From assembly GCA_046704825.1 (NCBI GenBank), contig JBJKRE010000186.1, positions 1-7,679 of the forward strand: a stretch of DNA of 7,679 nucleotides. Direction: 5' to 3'. Shown here one piece after another: positions 1-5,831 of this stretch. The position numbers were made by a program, and so were the translations under genes. Each line of letters opens with the position of its first letter. Position 1 is the first letter of the stretch. The DNA comes from CAVRTJ01 sp046704825 (GTDB taxonomy: Bacteria > Acidobacteriota > UBA4820 > DSQY01). The notes beneath the pieces are model-generated. The model was not told the origin of the DNA and made no database searches. It saw nothing but the letters and a program-made list of their open reading frames with translations.

Positions 1-2
1 TC

Positions 3-881
3 GTCCTGGTCTTCGGCGTCCTGACCGTACCCCTCGCGAGCCTTCTCGCCAGGCGGCTCGCCGCCGCCAGGCAGCGTTCGGGCCAGGACGACGAGGACAA
101 GGACCCCGAGATCGCCGCGCTCATCAACGTGGGCCGCAGCGAGGGCATCCTGGAAGGGGAGGATTCCATACTGATTCGCGGGGTCCTCGAGTTCGGGGAC
201 ACGGTGGCCCGCGAGGTCATGACGCCCAGGACCGACATGGTCTGCGCGCCGGCCGTCACGCCCATGAACGCAGGCGCCGAACTTCTGGCCAAGACGCGCC
301 ACACGAGGCTCCCGATCTACGACGGCCAGATCGACAACATCGTGGGCGTCGCCTACCTGAAGGACTTCCTGGCGCCGCTCCTGTCCGGAGAGGGGGACAA
401 GCCCATCTCCGAGGTGGCGCGCCCGGTCCCGTTCGTCCCCGAGAACAAGCCCATCTCCGAACTGCTCAGGGAGTTTCAGCAGCAGAAGCTCCAGATGGCC
501 ATCGTGGTGGACGAGTACGGCGGCGTGGACGGACTGGTGACCACCGAGGATCTCCTCGAAGAGATCGTCGGCGAGATCCAGGAATACGACGAGGCCGAGG
601 ACGAGCCCTTCCGTGAAGTCGAGCCGGGCGTGATAGAGGCCCTGGGCCGCTCATCCGTGCACGACCTCGCGGAGCGCCTCTCGGCGGATATCCACTACGG
701 CAACTACGACTCCATCGCCGGATGGATCAGCACGGCGCTGGGGGCCATCCCCCAGCCCGGGCACCGGCTTCATTTGAACGGCCTGGACGTCCAGGTGGTC
801 TCGGCAGACCGCCGCCGCATCCACAAGGTGCGTGTGGCACGCAGCCCGGCAGCGGACCCCGGGGACGCGTCCGGAGACTGA
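3..881 (+). CDS. CNNM/CorC-HlyC family protein with CBS pair (5' end missing)
   Basis: This is the 3' part of a membrane protein of the HlyC/CorC (CNNM) family, which is linked to divalent-cation (Mg2+/Co2+) transport or efflux; the old 'hemolysin' name is historical. The frame is open at the left edge, and 292 residues are visible. Residues 1 to about 20 are hydrophobic (VLVFGVLTVPLASLLARR) and look like the end of the transmembrane domain, followed by an acidic linker. The hallmark MTPRTDM starts at visible residue 73 and opens the first CBS motif, which contains TRLPIYDG. The second CBS motif contains VVDEYGGVDGLVT from about residue 168. A CorC_HlyC domain follows at about 210-280, with GRSSVHDLAERL and YDSIAGW. 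The tail is short and polar. The gene ends in TGA, 62 bases before the next gene on the same strand. Family assignment is firm; the transported ion cannot be read from sequence. Confidence 0.93.
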   Translation, partial: VLVFGVLTVPLASLLARRLAAARQRSGQDDEDKDPEIAALINVGRSEGILEGEDSILIRGVLEFGDTVAREVMTPRTDMVCAPAVTPMNAGAELLAKTRHTRLPIYDGQIDNIVGVAYLKDFLAPLLSGEGDKPISEVARPVPFVPENKPISELLREFQQQKLQMAIVVDEYGGVDGLVTTEDLLEEIVGEIQEYDEAEDEPFREVEPGVIEALGRSSVHDLAERLSADIHYGNYDSIAGWISTALGAIPQPGHRLHLNGLDVQVVSADRRRIHKVRVARSPAADPGDASGD

Positions 882-902
882 GGTCCCGAGCACGCCCAGG
901 CT

Positions 903-920
903 GGCCGCCGCCCGGCGGCC
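903..920 (+). repeat. Perfect GC-only inverted repeat (hairpin) ahead of the MTH1187-type gene
   Basis: The arms GGCCGCC (903-909) and GGCGGCC (914-920) are perfectly complementary around a 4-base GCCC loop. The hairpin lies between the CNNM stop codon and the ribosome binding site at 931. No T-run follows it, so it does not look like a standard intrinsic terminator. It may be an mRNA structure affecting decay or read-through between the two genes, or a chance result of GC-rich DNA. Function is inferred only. Confidence 0.4.
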
Positions 921-930
921 GCGTCACCGC

Positions 931-937
931 AAGGAGG
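931..937 (+). promoter_or_regulatory. Strong Shine-Dalgarno fixing the start at 944
   Basis: AAGGAGG lies 6 bases upstream of the ATG at 944. The frame is open upstream of this ATG, but the upstream part overlaps the CNNM gene and reads as arginine/proline-rich out-of-frame sequence. This site therefore decides the start. Confidence 0.85.
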
Positions 938-943
938 ACCCCG

Positions 944-1264
944 ATGGTTATCGTCGAAGTATCCTACGTCCCTCTTGGCACGGGATTGTCGCTCTCGCCC
1001 TACATCGCCGAAGTGGAGAAGCTGATCCGCGCCAGCGGGCTGCCCCACGAATTCCACTCCATGGGTACCAACGTCGAGGGCGAGTGGGACGAGGTGATGG
1101 CACTCGTGAAGCGCTGCCAGGACAAACTGTTCGACATGGGGGCGCCGAGGGTGACCACCACCCTGAAGATCAGCGAGCGCCGCGACAGGGCGCTCAGGAT
1201 GTCCGACAAGGTGGGGCACGTGGAGGCAATCCTCGAAGGAAGGGACTTCGAGCGCCGGCCCTGA
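944..1264 (+). CDS. MTH1187/YqgV family (UPF0045, thiamine-binding-like) protein
   Basis: This is a 106-residue cytoplasmic protein of the MTH1187/YqgV family (UPF0045, DUF77). These are small ferredoxin-like alpha/beta proteins that form tetramers; some members bind thiamine or a related ligand, but no enzymatic role is established. Diagnostic features are the N-terminal strand MVIVEVSYVPLGTG, the SLSPYIAEVEKLIRASGL helix, the HSMGTNVEGEWDEV segment and the late strand RVTTTLKISERRD. Length is normal for the family. The start is chosen from the AAGGAGG six bases upstream. There is no signal peptide and no transmembrane segment. It sits between the CNNM gene (62-base gap) and the DUF1028 gene (56-base gap), all co-directional, so the three could share a transcript. 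Nothing in the window gives it a specific pathway, and no thiamine riboswitch was recognised upstream. The family call is firm; the ligand is inferred from relatives. Confidence 0.9.
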   Translation: MVIVEVSYVPLGTGLSLSPYIAEVEKLIRASGLPHEFHSMGTNVEGEWDEVMALVKRCQDKLFDMGAPRVTTTLKISERRDRALRMSDKVGHVEAILEGRDFERRP

Positions 1265-1306
1265 GGAACAATGCCGCAGGGGCATCGAAGAGAATGCGAT
1301 CCAGGG

Positions 1307-1315
1307 AAGGGGAGG
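1307..1315 (+). promoter_or_regulatory. Shine-Dalgarno fixing the start at 1321
   Basis: AAGGGGAGG ends 5 bases before the ATG at 1321. An alternative in-frame ATG at 1294 would add nine mostly charged residues (MRSREGEAV) ahead of the signal peptide and lacks a site this good. The start at 1321 is preferred. Confidence 0.75.
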
Positions 1316-1320
1316 CTGTC

Positions 1321-2313
1321 ATGAAACAGGTCCTGTTCATCGTTCTGGCTCTGGCCGTCGCGGGAGTACCGATGATCGCGAAGACGCGGGGCGCGGCCCC
1401 CCGCGCGTTCACGTTCTCCATCGTGGCGAGGGATGCCGCGACCGGAGAGATGGGCGTGGCCGTCCAGTCGCACTGGTTTTCGGTGGGGTCGGTGGTACCG
1501 TGGGCCGAGGCCGGTGTCGGCGCCGTTGCGACACAGTCCTTCGTGGACGCGTCATACGGTCCCCTCGGCCTCGACCTCATGCGGGCGGGCAAATCCGCAC
1601 CCGATGCCCTCAAGGCCCTCCTGGCCGGGGACAAGGGGCGGGAGGTGCGGCAGGTGGCCATGATCGACGCGAAGGGGCGAGTGGCGTCGTACACGGGCAA
1701 GTCCTGCATCCCCGCCGCAGGGAACGTCACCGGGGACCAGTTCAGCGCCCAGGCCAACCTCATGGAGAACGACCGCGTCTGGCCGGCCATGGCCGAAGCC
1801 TACCGGAAGGCGAAGGGCGACCTGGCGGACCGGCTCCTGGCCGCCCTCGACGCGGCCCAGGCGGCAGGCGGCGACATCCGGGGCATGCAGTCTGCGGCGA
1901 TCATCGTCGTCAAGGGGTCGTCGACGGGACGGCCCTGGGCCGACACGGTTTTTAACCTCCGCGTCGAAGACTCGCCCCACCCGCTGAAGGAACTCCACAG
2001 GCTCGTCCGGCTGCAGCGCGCCTACAACCACGCCTCGGCCGGTGACGACTTCATGGCGGAGAACAAGGTAGACCAGGCGCTCAAGGAGTACGCGGAGGCC
2101 GCCAGGCTCGCGCCCGAGGTGTTGGAACTCCCCTACTGGGAGGCGGTGACCCTCGCGTCCAACGGGCAGCTCGACAAGGCCCTGCCCATTTTCAAGAAGG
2201 TCTTTTCGGAGGAGCCTCGGTGGGCCGAACTGACGCCGCGCCTGCCGGGCGTCGGCCTCCTGCCGAAGGACCCCGCACTCCTGGCGAAGATCATGGCCCA
2301 GGCCAAGAAGTAG
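1321..2313 (+). CDS. Exported DUF1028 (Ntn-hydrolase-like) protein with C-terminal TPR-like region
   Basis: This is a 330-residue protein. Residues 1 to about 20-26 form a Sec-type signal peptide: a Lys near the start, then a hydrophobic stretch LFIVLALAVAGVPMI, with likely cleavage near the TRGAA region. No lipobox cysteine is present, so it is probably a soluble periplasmic or secreted protein. Residues of about 30-230 match DUF1028: TFSIVARDAATGEMGVAVQS at its start, then VGAVATQSFVDASYGPLGLDLM and VKGSSTGRPWADTVFNLRVED. DUF1028 structures resemble Ntn hydrolases, but no substrate is known. Residues of about 235-310 are helical and TPR-like (VDQALKEYAEAARLAP, LDKALPIFKKVFSEEP), suggesting a partner-binding tail. 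Many family members lack a signal peptide, so export is worth noting. The gene lies 56 bases after the MTH1187-type gene. It ends in TAG before the efflux control region and is probably not part of that operon. Catalytic activity is inferred from fold only. Confidence 0.88.
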   Translation: MKQVLFIVLALAVAGVPMIAKTRGAAPRAFTFSIVARDAATGEMGVAVQSHWFSVGSVVPWAEAGVGAVATQSFVDASYGPLGLDLMRAGKSAPDALKALLAGDKGREVRQVAMIDAKGRVASYTGKSCIPAAGNVTGDQFSAQANLMENDRVWPAMAEAYRKAKGDLADRLLAALDAAQAAGGDIRGMQSAAIIVVKGSSTGRPWADTVFNLRVEDSPHPLKELHRLVRLQRAYNHASAGDDFMAENKVDQALKEYAEAARLAPEVLELPYWEAVTLASNGQLDKALPIFKKVFSEEPRWAELTPRLPGVGLLPKDPALLAKIMAQAKK

Positions 2314-2320
2314 CACGGAG

Positions 2321-2335
2321 CGGCCTGAGGGGCCG
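2321..2335 (+). terminator. Weak hairpin after the DUF1028 gene, possible terminator
   Basis: The arms CGGCC (2321-2325) and GGCCG (2331-2335) flank a 5-base loop, starting 8 bases after the DUF1028 stop codon. The stem is short and only a brief ATTT (2343-2346) follows, not a proper U-tract. Position suits a transcription end, but the structure is weak, so Rho-dependent termination is equally possible. Confidence 0.2.
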
Positions 2336-2434
2336 GGGTGAAATTTACCTTCCGCACGATGGGTTATCAACACGACCTCCGCACGGTCGAAGAGGGCGGG
2401 GGATGGGGTGCGCCCCGGAGAGGACGAGCCTTAC

Positions 2435-2463
2435 TTGACGAATGACCGACGGGTTCGTAGAAT
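2435..2463 (+). promoter_or_regulatory. Sigma70-type promoter of the regulator/efflux operon
   Basis: A -35 box TTGACG (2435-2440) and a -10 box TAGAAT (2458-2463) are separated by exactly 17 bases, each differing from consensus at one position. Transcription would start near 2470, leaving a leader of roughly 45 bases before the TTG start at 2516. The promoter is interleaved with two operator-like sites. It is the only convincing promoter seen upstream of the efflux genes. Coordinates and matches are read directly; activity is inferred. Confidence 0.75.
2441..2458 (+). promoter_or_regulatory. Operator-like site 1 (degenerate copy) in the promoter spacer
   Basis: AATGACCGACGGGTTCGT begins with the same AATGACC half-site as site 2, exactly 20 bases upstream of it; the first ten bases match site 2 at 9 of 10. 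Its right half (GGGTTCGT) is only a weak match to GGTCATT. It fills the -35/-10 spacer, where a bound repressor would block RNA polymerase. A second contact for a TetR-type protein is inferred from the repeat and the spacing. Confidence 0.5.
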
Positions 2464-2478
2464 GACCCACCGGTCATT
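2461..2478 (+). promoter_or_regulatory. Palindromic TetR-type operator overlapping the -10 box
   Basis: AATGACCCACCGGTCATT has perfect 7-base arms (AATGACC / GGTCATT) around the 4-base centre CACC. It overlaps the last three bases of the -10 box and covers the expected transcription start, which is a classic repression position. The TGACC...GGTCA form is the kind of site used by AcrR/TetR-type repressors of RND pumps, and the gene immediately downstream encodes a TetR protein. Autoregulation and control of the pump operon are inferred. Confidence 0.75.
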
Positions 2479-2500
2479 TCCAGGGTCGCGACCGGCAGAG

Positions 2501-2510
2501 AGGAGTGAGG
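2501..2510 (+). promoter_or_regulatory. Ribosome binding site supporting the TTG start of the regulator
   Basis: AGGAGTGAGG ends 5 bases before the TTG at 2516. The in-frame ATG at 2462 lies inside the -10 box and the GTG at 2408 lies upstream of the promoter, so neither can be the start on this transcript. An ATG at 2573 remains possible but would leave almost nothing before helix 1 of the DNA-binding domain. Confidence 0.6.
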
Positions 2511-2515
2511 ACATC

Positions 2516-3163
2516 TTGAACGGCGGGACAAAAACCTCCAAGCGACAGGAGCGCCAGTTTCAGTGGGAAGCCATGACCCGCCAGGCCATCCAGGACGCCG
2601 TGGCCAGGCTCGTGGCCCGGCGCGGGACCCACGCGCTCACCATGGAACAGGTGGCCTCGGAGGCCGGCGTCGCGAAGGGGACGCTTTACCTGCACTTCAA
2701 GAACAAGCAGGACCTCATGGACTCCGTGAAGGCCTCGAGCCTGGAGCCGCTGCTTCAGGAGTCCGAGGAGATACTGGAGTCGTCCCTCGGGCCCCGCGAA
2801 AAGATCGAACAGGTCATGGCCAGGCGCTTCAGCTACTTCGACCAGCACCGTGAACTCTTCCGGTTCCTCCTGGAAGACAGGCAGGTCGCCCAGCTCCAGG
2901 CCGAGTGACGAAAGAACAGCCGTTACAGGGTGTTGCTGGACAAGATGGCCGCGGCGGTGGCGGCCGGCATCGAGAGCGGGGACTTCCGCCCCATGGACGC
3001 GCGCAAGGTGGCGGCCATGCTCCTCGAGGCCAGCATAGCCGTGATCAGCCAGAGATTGTGGGACGAAGCCCCGGGCCCCTGGGAAGAGGACGCCCGGGTC
3101 CTGATCGACGTCTTCCTGCGGGGCATCGCCGCAGGAAAGTCAATTGGAGAGAGGAACCCATGA
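2516..3163 (+). pseudogene. TetR/AcrR-family efflux repressor interrupted by an in-frame TGA
   Basis: This is a TetR-family one-component repressor, expected to bind the operators just upstream and respond to a pump substrate. From the TTG start the frame runs 130 codons, meets TGA at 2906-2908 (codon 131), then continues in the same frame with 84 sense codons to a TGA at 3161-3163. Read as one unit, its length is normal for TetR. The N-terminal HTH is intact at about residues 22-66: TMEQVASEAGVAKGTLYLHF, then KNKQDLM. The post-stop part is also typical of the family: RKNSRYRVLLDKMAAAVAAG, GDFRPMDARKVAAMLLEA, VLIDVFLRGI. Restoring CGA at the stop would give QAERRKNSRY, so one C-to-T change explains it. 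The truncated 130-residue product would keep DNA-recognition helices but lose the C-terminal helices that normally form the dimer. The far end overlaps the tolC start by ATGA. Point mutation, sequencing error and stop read-through are all open explanations. Confidence 0.85.
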
Positions 3164-4668
3164 GTGACCGTTACGGTGAAGGCGCGCGGGGGAACCCCCG
3201 CCTGACAGCGACCATCCTGCTCTCGTGTACGCTCTTGCTCGCGGGATGCGTCCACAACCCGCCCAAAGTCTACGGCGAACCGGGGACGTCCCCTTCACCC
3301 GACAAGGCCTGGACGCCTCCGCCCAAGATAATACACGCCGCGAATGCGGCCTCGAGCCAGGTGGGGACCATCCCCGCGGACCTGCTCAAGGAGAGCGAGC
3401 ACCTCACCCTCCTGGACATCGTGGACATCGCCCTCAGGAACAGTCCGCAGACGGCCGCCGCGTGGGCCCAGGCCCGTTCTGCCGCAGCCGCGTACGGGAG
3501 CCAGAAGGGGAACTACTATCCCCAGCTGAGCGCTACCGCCAGCGTGACGCGAGCCCAGGGGAGCTTCGCGAACGGCAGCATTTCATACTTTCAGCGGAGC
3601 TACCAGCCAGAGGCGGACCTTAGCTGGCTGCTGTACGACTTCGGAGGAAGAAAGGCGTCCGCAGTGGAAAAACTGGATGCTCTGGTTGCGGCGGACTTCA
3701 CGCACAACTCCATCATCCAGAACGTCATTCTCGCCGTTGAACAGGCCTACTATCAATACGTGAGCGCCAAGGCCCTTTACGCCGCCCAGCAGGTGTCGGT
3801 CAAGGATGCGAAGACGAACCTGCAGGCGGCCGAGGAGCGGCATAAGGCAGGAGTTGCGACCATCGCGGATGTCCTTCAGGCCAGGACGGCACTCGCTCAG
3901 GCCAGGCTGTCGCTCGAGACCATCAAAGGGCAAATCCAGACGACGCGCGGAGCGCTGGCGACCGCCATGGGACTGCCCGCCAACGTGCCCTACGACGTGG
4001 GCGAACCTTCGGGCCAGCCGGAGGTCAACAAGACGCTCGGGGAGGTTGAAAAGTATTTGGACAAGGCCGAGGCGAACCGCCCCGACCTGGCGGCATCAAA
4101 AGCTCTCGCCGCAAAGGCGACTGCACACGTCAAGACCATCAAGGCACAGGCCTACCCCTCCATCTCCGGCACGGCCAGCCTCTACCGGACCTACTACGAC
4201 AACCACGACGTGTACGGCAACAGCTACAGTGCGGGCATCTTCCTCAAGGTGCCTATCTTCACCGGCTTTTCGCACCAGTACGATGTCCTCAAGGCTAAGG
4301 CAGATGAGGATACGGCACGGGCACAGTTCGAAAGCCTCCAGCAGGAGGTCACTCTGCAGGTGTGGTCCAGTTACTACAATCTCAAGACGGCAAGGCAACA
4401 GGTCCTGACGAGCAGAGACCTGCTGAAGAGCGCGAAGGAATCGCATGACGTGGCCCTGGGGCGCTATAAGGCTGGCGTAGGCAGTATCCTGGACCTCCTC
4501 GCGGCTCAGAGCGCCCTCGCCAGTGCAAGGGCACAGAGAGTTCAGGCCGACGCAGCATGGTACACCGCAATCGCTCAACTCGCCCACGACACTGGAGCGC
4601 TTACGGTCGAAGAACAGAAGAAGGAACTCGGCAAAGCCGTCACGGTGGAAAAGGAAAGAGAGCCATGA
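3160..4668 (+). CDS. TolC/NodT-type outer-membrane efflux lipoprotein
   Basis: This is a 502-residue outer-membrane channel of the OEP (TolC/OprM) family, the exit duct of the tripartite pump encoded downstream. The N-terminus has a basic stretch, a hydrophobic core (TATILLSCTLLLAG) and a lipobox LLAGC with Cys30 as the lipidation site. The next residue is Val, which fits sorting to the outer membrane. Two OEP repeats follow at about 82-275 and 300-480. They share the helix motif RHKAGVATIADVLQARTALA in the first and RYKAGVGSILDLLAAQSALA in the second, the usual internal duplication. An upstream frame extension to a GTG at 2905 exists but is rejected, because it would bury the signal peptide behind arginine/glycine-rich noise. 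GGAGAGAGG (3146-3154) precedes the ATG by 5 bases. The start overlaps the regulator's final stop by ATGA, so translation probably depended on ribosomes finishing the regulator. Confidence 0.93.
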   Translation: MSDRYGEGARGNPRLTATILLSCTLLLAGCVHNPPKVYGEPGTSPSPDKAWTPPPKIIHAANAASSQVGTIPADLLKESEHLTLLDIVDIALRNSPQTAAAWAQARSAAAAYGSQKGNYYPQLSATASVTRAQGSFANGSISYFQRSYQPEADLSWLLYDFGGRKASAVEKLDALVAADFTHNSIIQNVILAVEQAYYQYVSAKALYAAQQVSVKDAKTNLQAAEERHKAGVATIADVLQARTALAQARLSLETIKGQIQTTRGALATAMGLPANVPYDVGEPSGQPEVNKTLGEVEKYLDKAEANRPDLAASKALAAKATAHVKTIKAQAYPSISGTASLYRTYYDNHDVYGNSYSAGIFLKVPIFTGFSHQYDVLKAKADEDTARAQFESLQQEVTLQVWSSYYNLKTARQQVLTSRDLLKSAKESHDVALGRYKAGVGSILDLLAAQSALASARAQRVQADAAWYTAIAQLAHDTGALTVEEQKKELGKAVTVEKEREP

Positions 4669-5831
4669 CACGACGTTCATCAACCGTTGTTTTGGAAGCA
4701 TCTCCCCGCCCGAGAGCCGGGCGCACGGCCTCCATGTGTGCGGCCGCGGCGGGTTTGCTAATACTCCTCACTGCCTGCGGACATAAACAGTCCGGTGGTT
4801 TTCCACCCGCACCCGTGACGGTGGCCCAGGCGATGGCCAAGAATGTGCCCTTCTACGTTACCGCCATCGGAACGGTTGAACCTTACAACACGGTTTCGGT
4901 GAAATCGCTGGTGAGCGGAGAGATAACTCGCGTCGCTTTCCACGAGGGGCAGGATGTGAGGAAAGGGGACCTGCTTTTCGTCATCGACGTGAGGCCATAC
5001 AAGGCAGCCCTCCAGGCGGCTCAAGCCAATCTGGCGAGGGACATGGCGCAACACCGGAGCGCCGAGCTTCAGGCAAGGCGCTACGCGCAGTTGGTCAAGA
5101 AGGACTACGTGACGCAACAGCAGTACGACGACGCCGTGGCGAGCGCGGCCGCCTTGAAGGCAAGCGTGGAAGCCGATAAGGCAGCCGCAGAGAACGCCAG
5201 GCTTAACCTCTCCTACTGTACGATTCAGGCCCCCATCTCGGGCAGGACCGGCAATCTGCTTGTGCAGCTCGGGAATGTCGTAAAGCCGAACGACGTCCCT
5301 CTGGTGGTGCTCAACCAGATCAAGCCCATCTATGTGAATTTCTCGGTGCCCGAAATGTACCTCTCGGAAGTGCGGAAGGCGCAGACCGAAGGTCCTCTAA
5401 GCGTTACGGCCTCTTCCCCATCCGGTGGTTCATCTTACGAAGGAAAACTCTCTCTGATAAACAATGCCGTCGATCCCACCACGGGGACCGTACTTCTCAA
5501 GGCGACCTTCCCGAACAAGGACGAGGCGTTGTGGCCGGGGACCTTCGTGAATGTGACGCTGCGGCTTGCCACCACCAGGGATGCCGTGGTCGTGCCTTCA
5601 CAGGCGGTGCAGCGCAGCCAGCAGGGAGAGTACATCTACGTGGTCAAACCCGACATGACCGTGGACATGCGCAGCGTCACGACGGGGCAGACGGTGGACG
5701 GTGAGATAGTCCTTCTTAAGGGCGCCAAAGCAGGTGAGCGCGTCGTCACGGACGGCCAGCTCCGCCTTTATCCGGGCGCAAGAGTCGTGATCAGGCAGGG
5801 TAAAGGATCTACTGGAAAGGCCTCTTCATGA
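4665..5831 (+). CDS. RND efflux periplasmic adaptor (membrane fusion lipoprotein, MdtA-like)
   Basis: This is a 388-residue membrane fusion protein (HlyD/AcrA superfamily, closest in character to MdtA) that links the inner-membrane pump to the outer-membrane channel. A hydrophobic segment ends in the lipobox LLTAC with Cys38, so it should be anchored as a lipoprotein. The region before it is long (MTRRSSTVVLEASPRPRAGR), and an internal ATG at 4734 would give a shorter, more typical signal. The 4665 start is preferred because of AAGGAAAGAGAG just upstream and the ATGA overlap. Order: first lipoyl half at about 77-107 (VSGEITRVAFHEGQDVRKGD), alpha-hairpin at about 113-180 (YAQLVKKDYVTQQQYDDA), second lipoyl half near 185-215 (YCTIQAPISGRTGNL), beta-barrel at about 220-310 with NNAVDPTTGTVLLKATFPN, then the membrane-proximal domain (VVVPSQAVQRSQQGEYIYVV). 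No defects are seen. The substrate cannot be inferred. Confidence 0.93.
   Translation: MTRRSSTVVLEASPRPRAGRTASMCAAAAGLLILLTACGHKQSGGFPPAPVTVAQAMAKNVPFYVTAIGTVEPYNTVSVKSLVSGEITRVAFHEGQDVRKGDLLFVIDVRPYKAALQAAQANLARDMAQHRSAELQARRYAQLVKKDYVTQQQYDDAVASAAALKASVEADKAAAENARLNLSYCTIQAPISGRTGNLLVQLGNVVKPNDVPLVVLNQIKPIYVNFSVPEMYLSEVRKAQTEGPLSVTASSPSGGSSYEGKLSLINNAVDPTTGTVLLKATFPNKDEALWPGTFVNVTLRLATTRDAVVVPSQAVQRSQQGEYIYVVKPDMTVDMRSVTTGQTVDGEIVLLKGAKAGERVVTDGQLRLYPGARVVIRQGKGSTGKASS

Noticed and set aside
1271..1285. ATGCC/GGCAT inverted repeat between the MTH1187-type and DUF1028 genes as a terminator.
   Set aside because: The stem is only 5 bp and no T-run follows; chance is likely in this base composition.
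2344..2370. A second promoter (TTTACC ... TATCAA) in the DUF1028-tetR gap.
   Set aside because: The spacer is 15 bases and both boxes are poor; the 2435-2463 promoter is far better.
2906..2940. Selenocysteine insertion at the regulator TGA.
   Set aside because: Only a 4-bp CAGC/GCTG pairing with a large loop is visible downstream, not a convincing bacterial SECIS, and TetR proteins have no cysteine or selenocysteine role at this point.
2905..3159. Upstream extension of the tolC gene to a GTG at 2905, forming a GTGA overlap with the premature regulator stop.
   Set aside because: The extension reads as Arg/Gly/Pro-rich noise and would bury the lipoprotein signal, while another frame over the same bases encodes a convincing TetR C-terminus.
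2930..3163. C-terminal TetR fragment as an independent small gene starting at the GTG at 2930.
   Set aside because: There is no properly spaced ribosome binding site, and the sequence is an exact in-frame continuation of the upstream TetR domain.
3167..3177. ACCGTTACGGT palindrome just inside the tolC gene as a third operator.
   Set aside because: The flanks do not match the AATGACC/GGTCATT operator, the symmetry is odd-centred, and it lies within codons with no promoter nearby.
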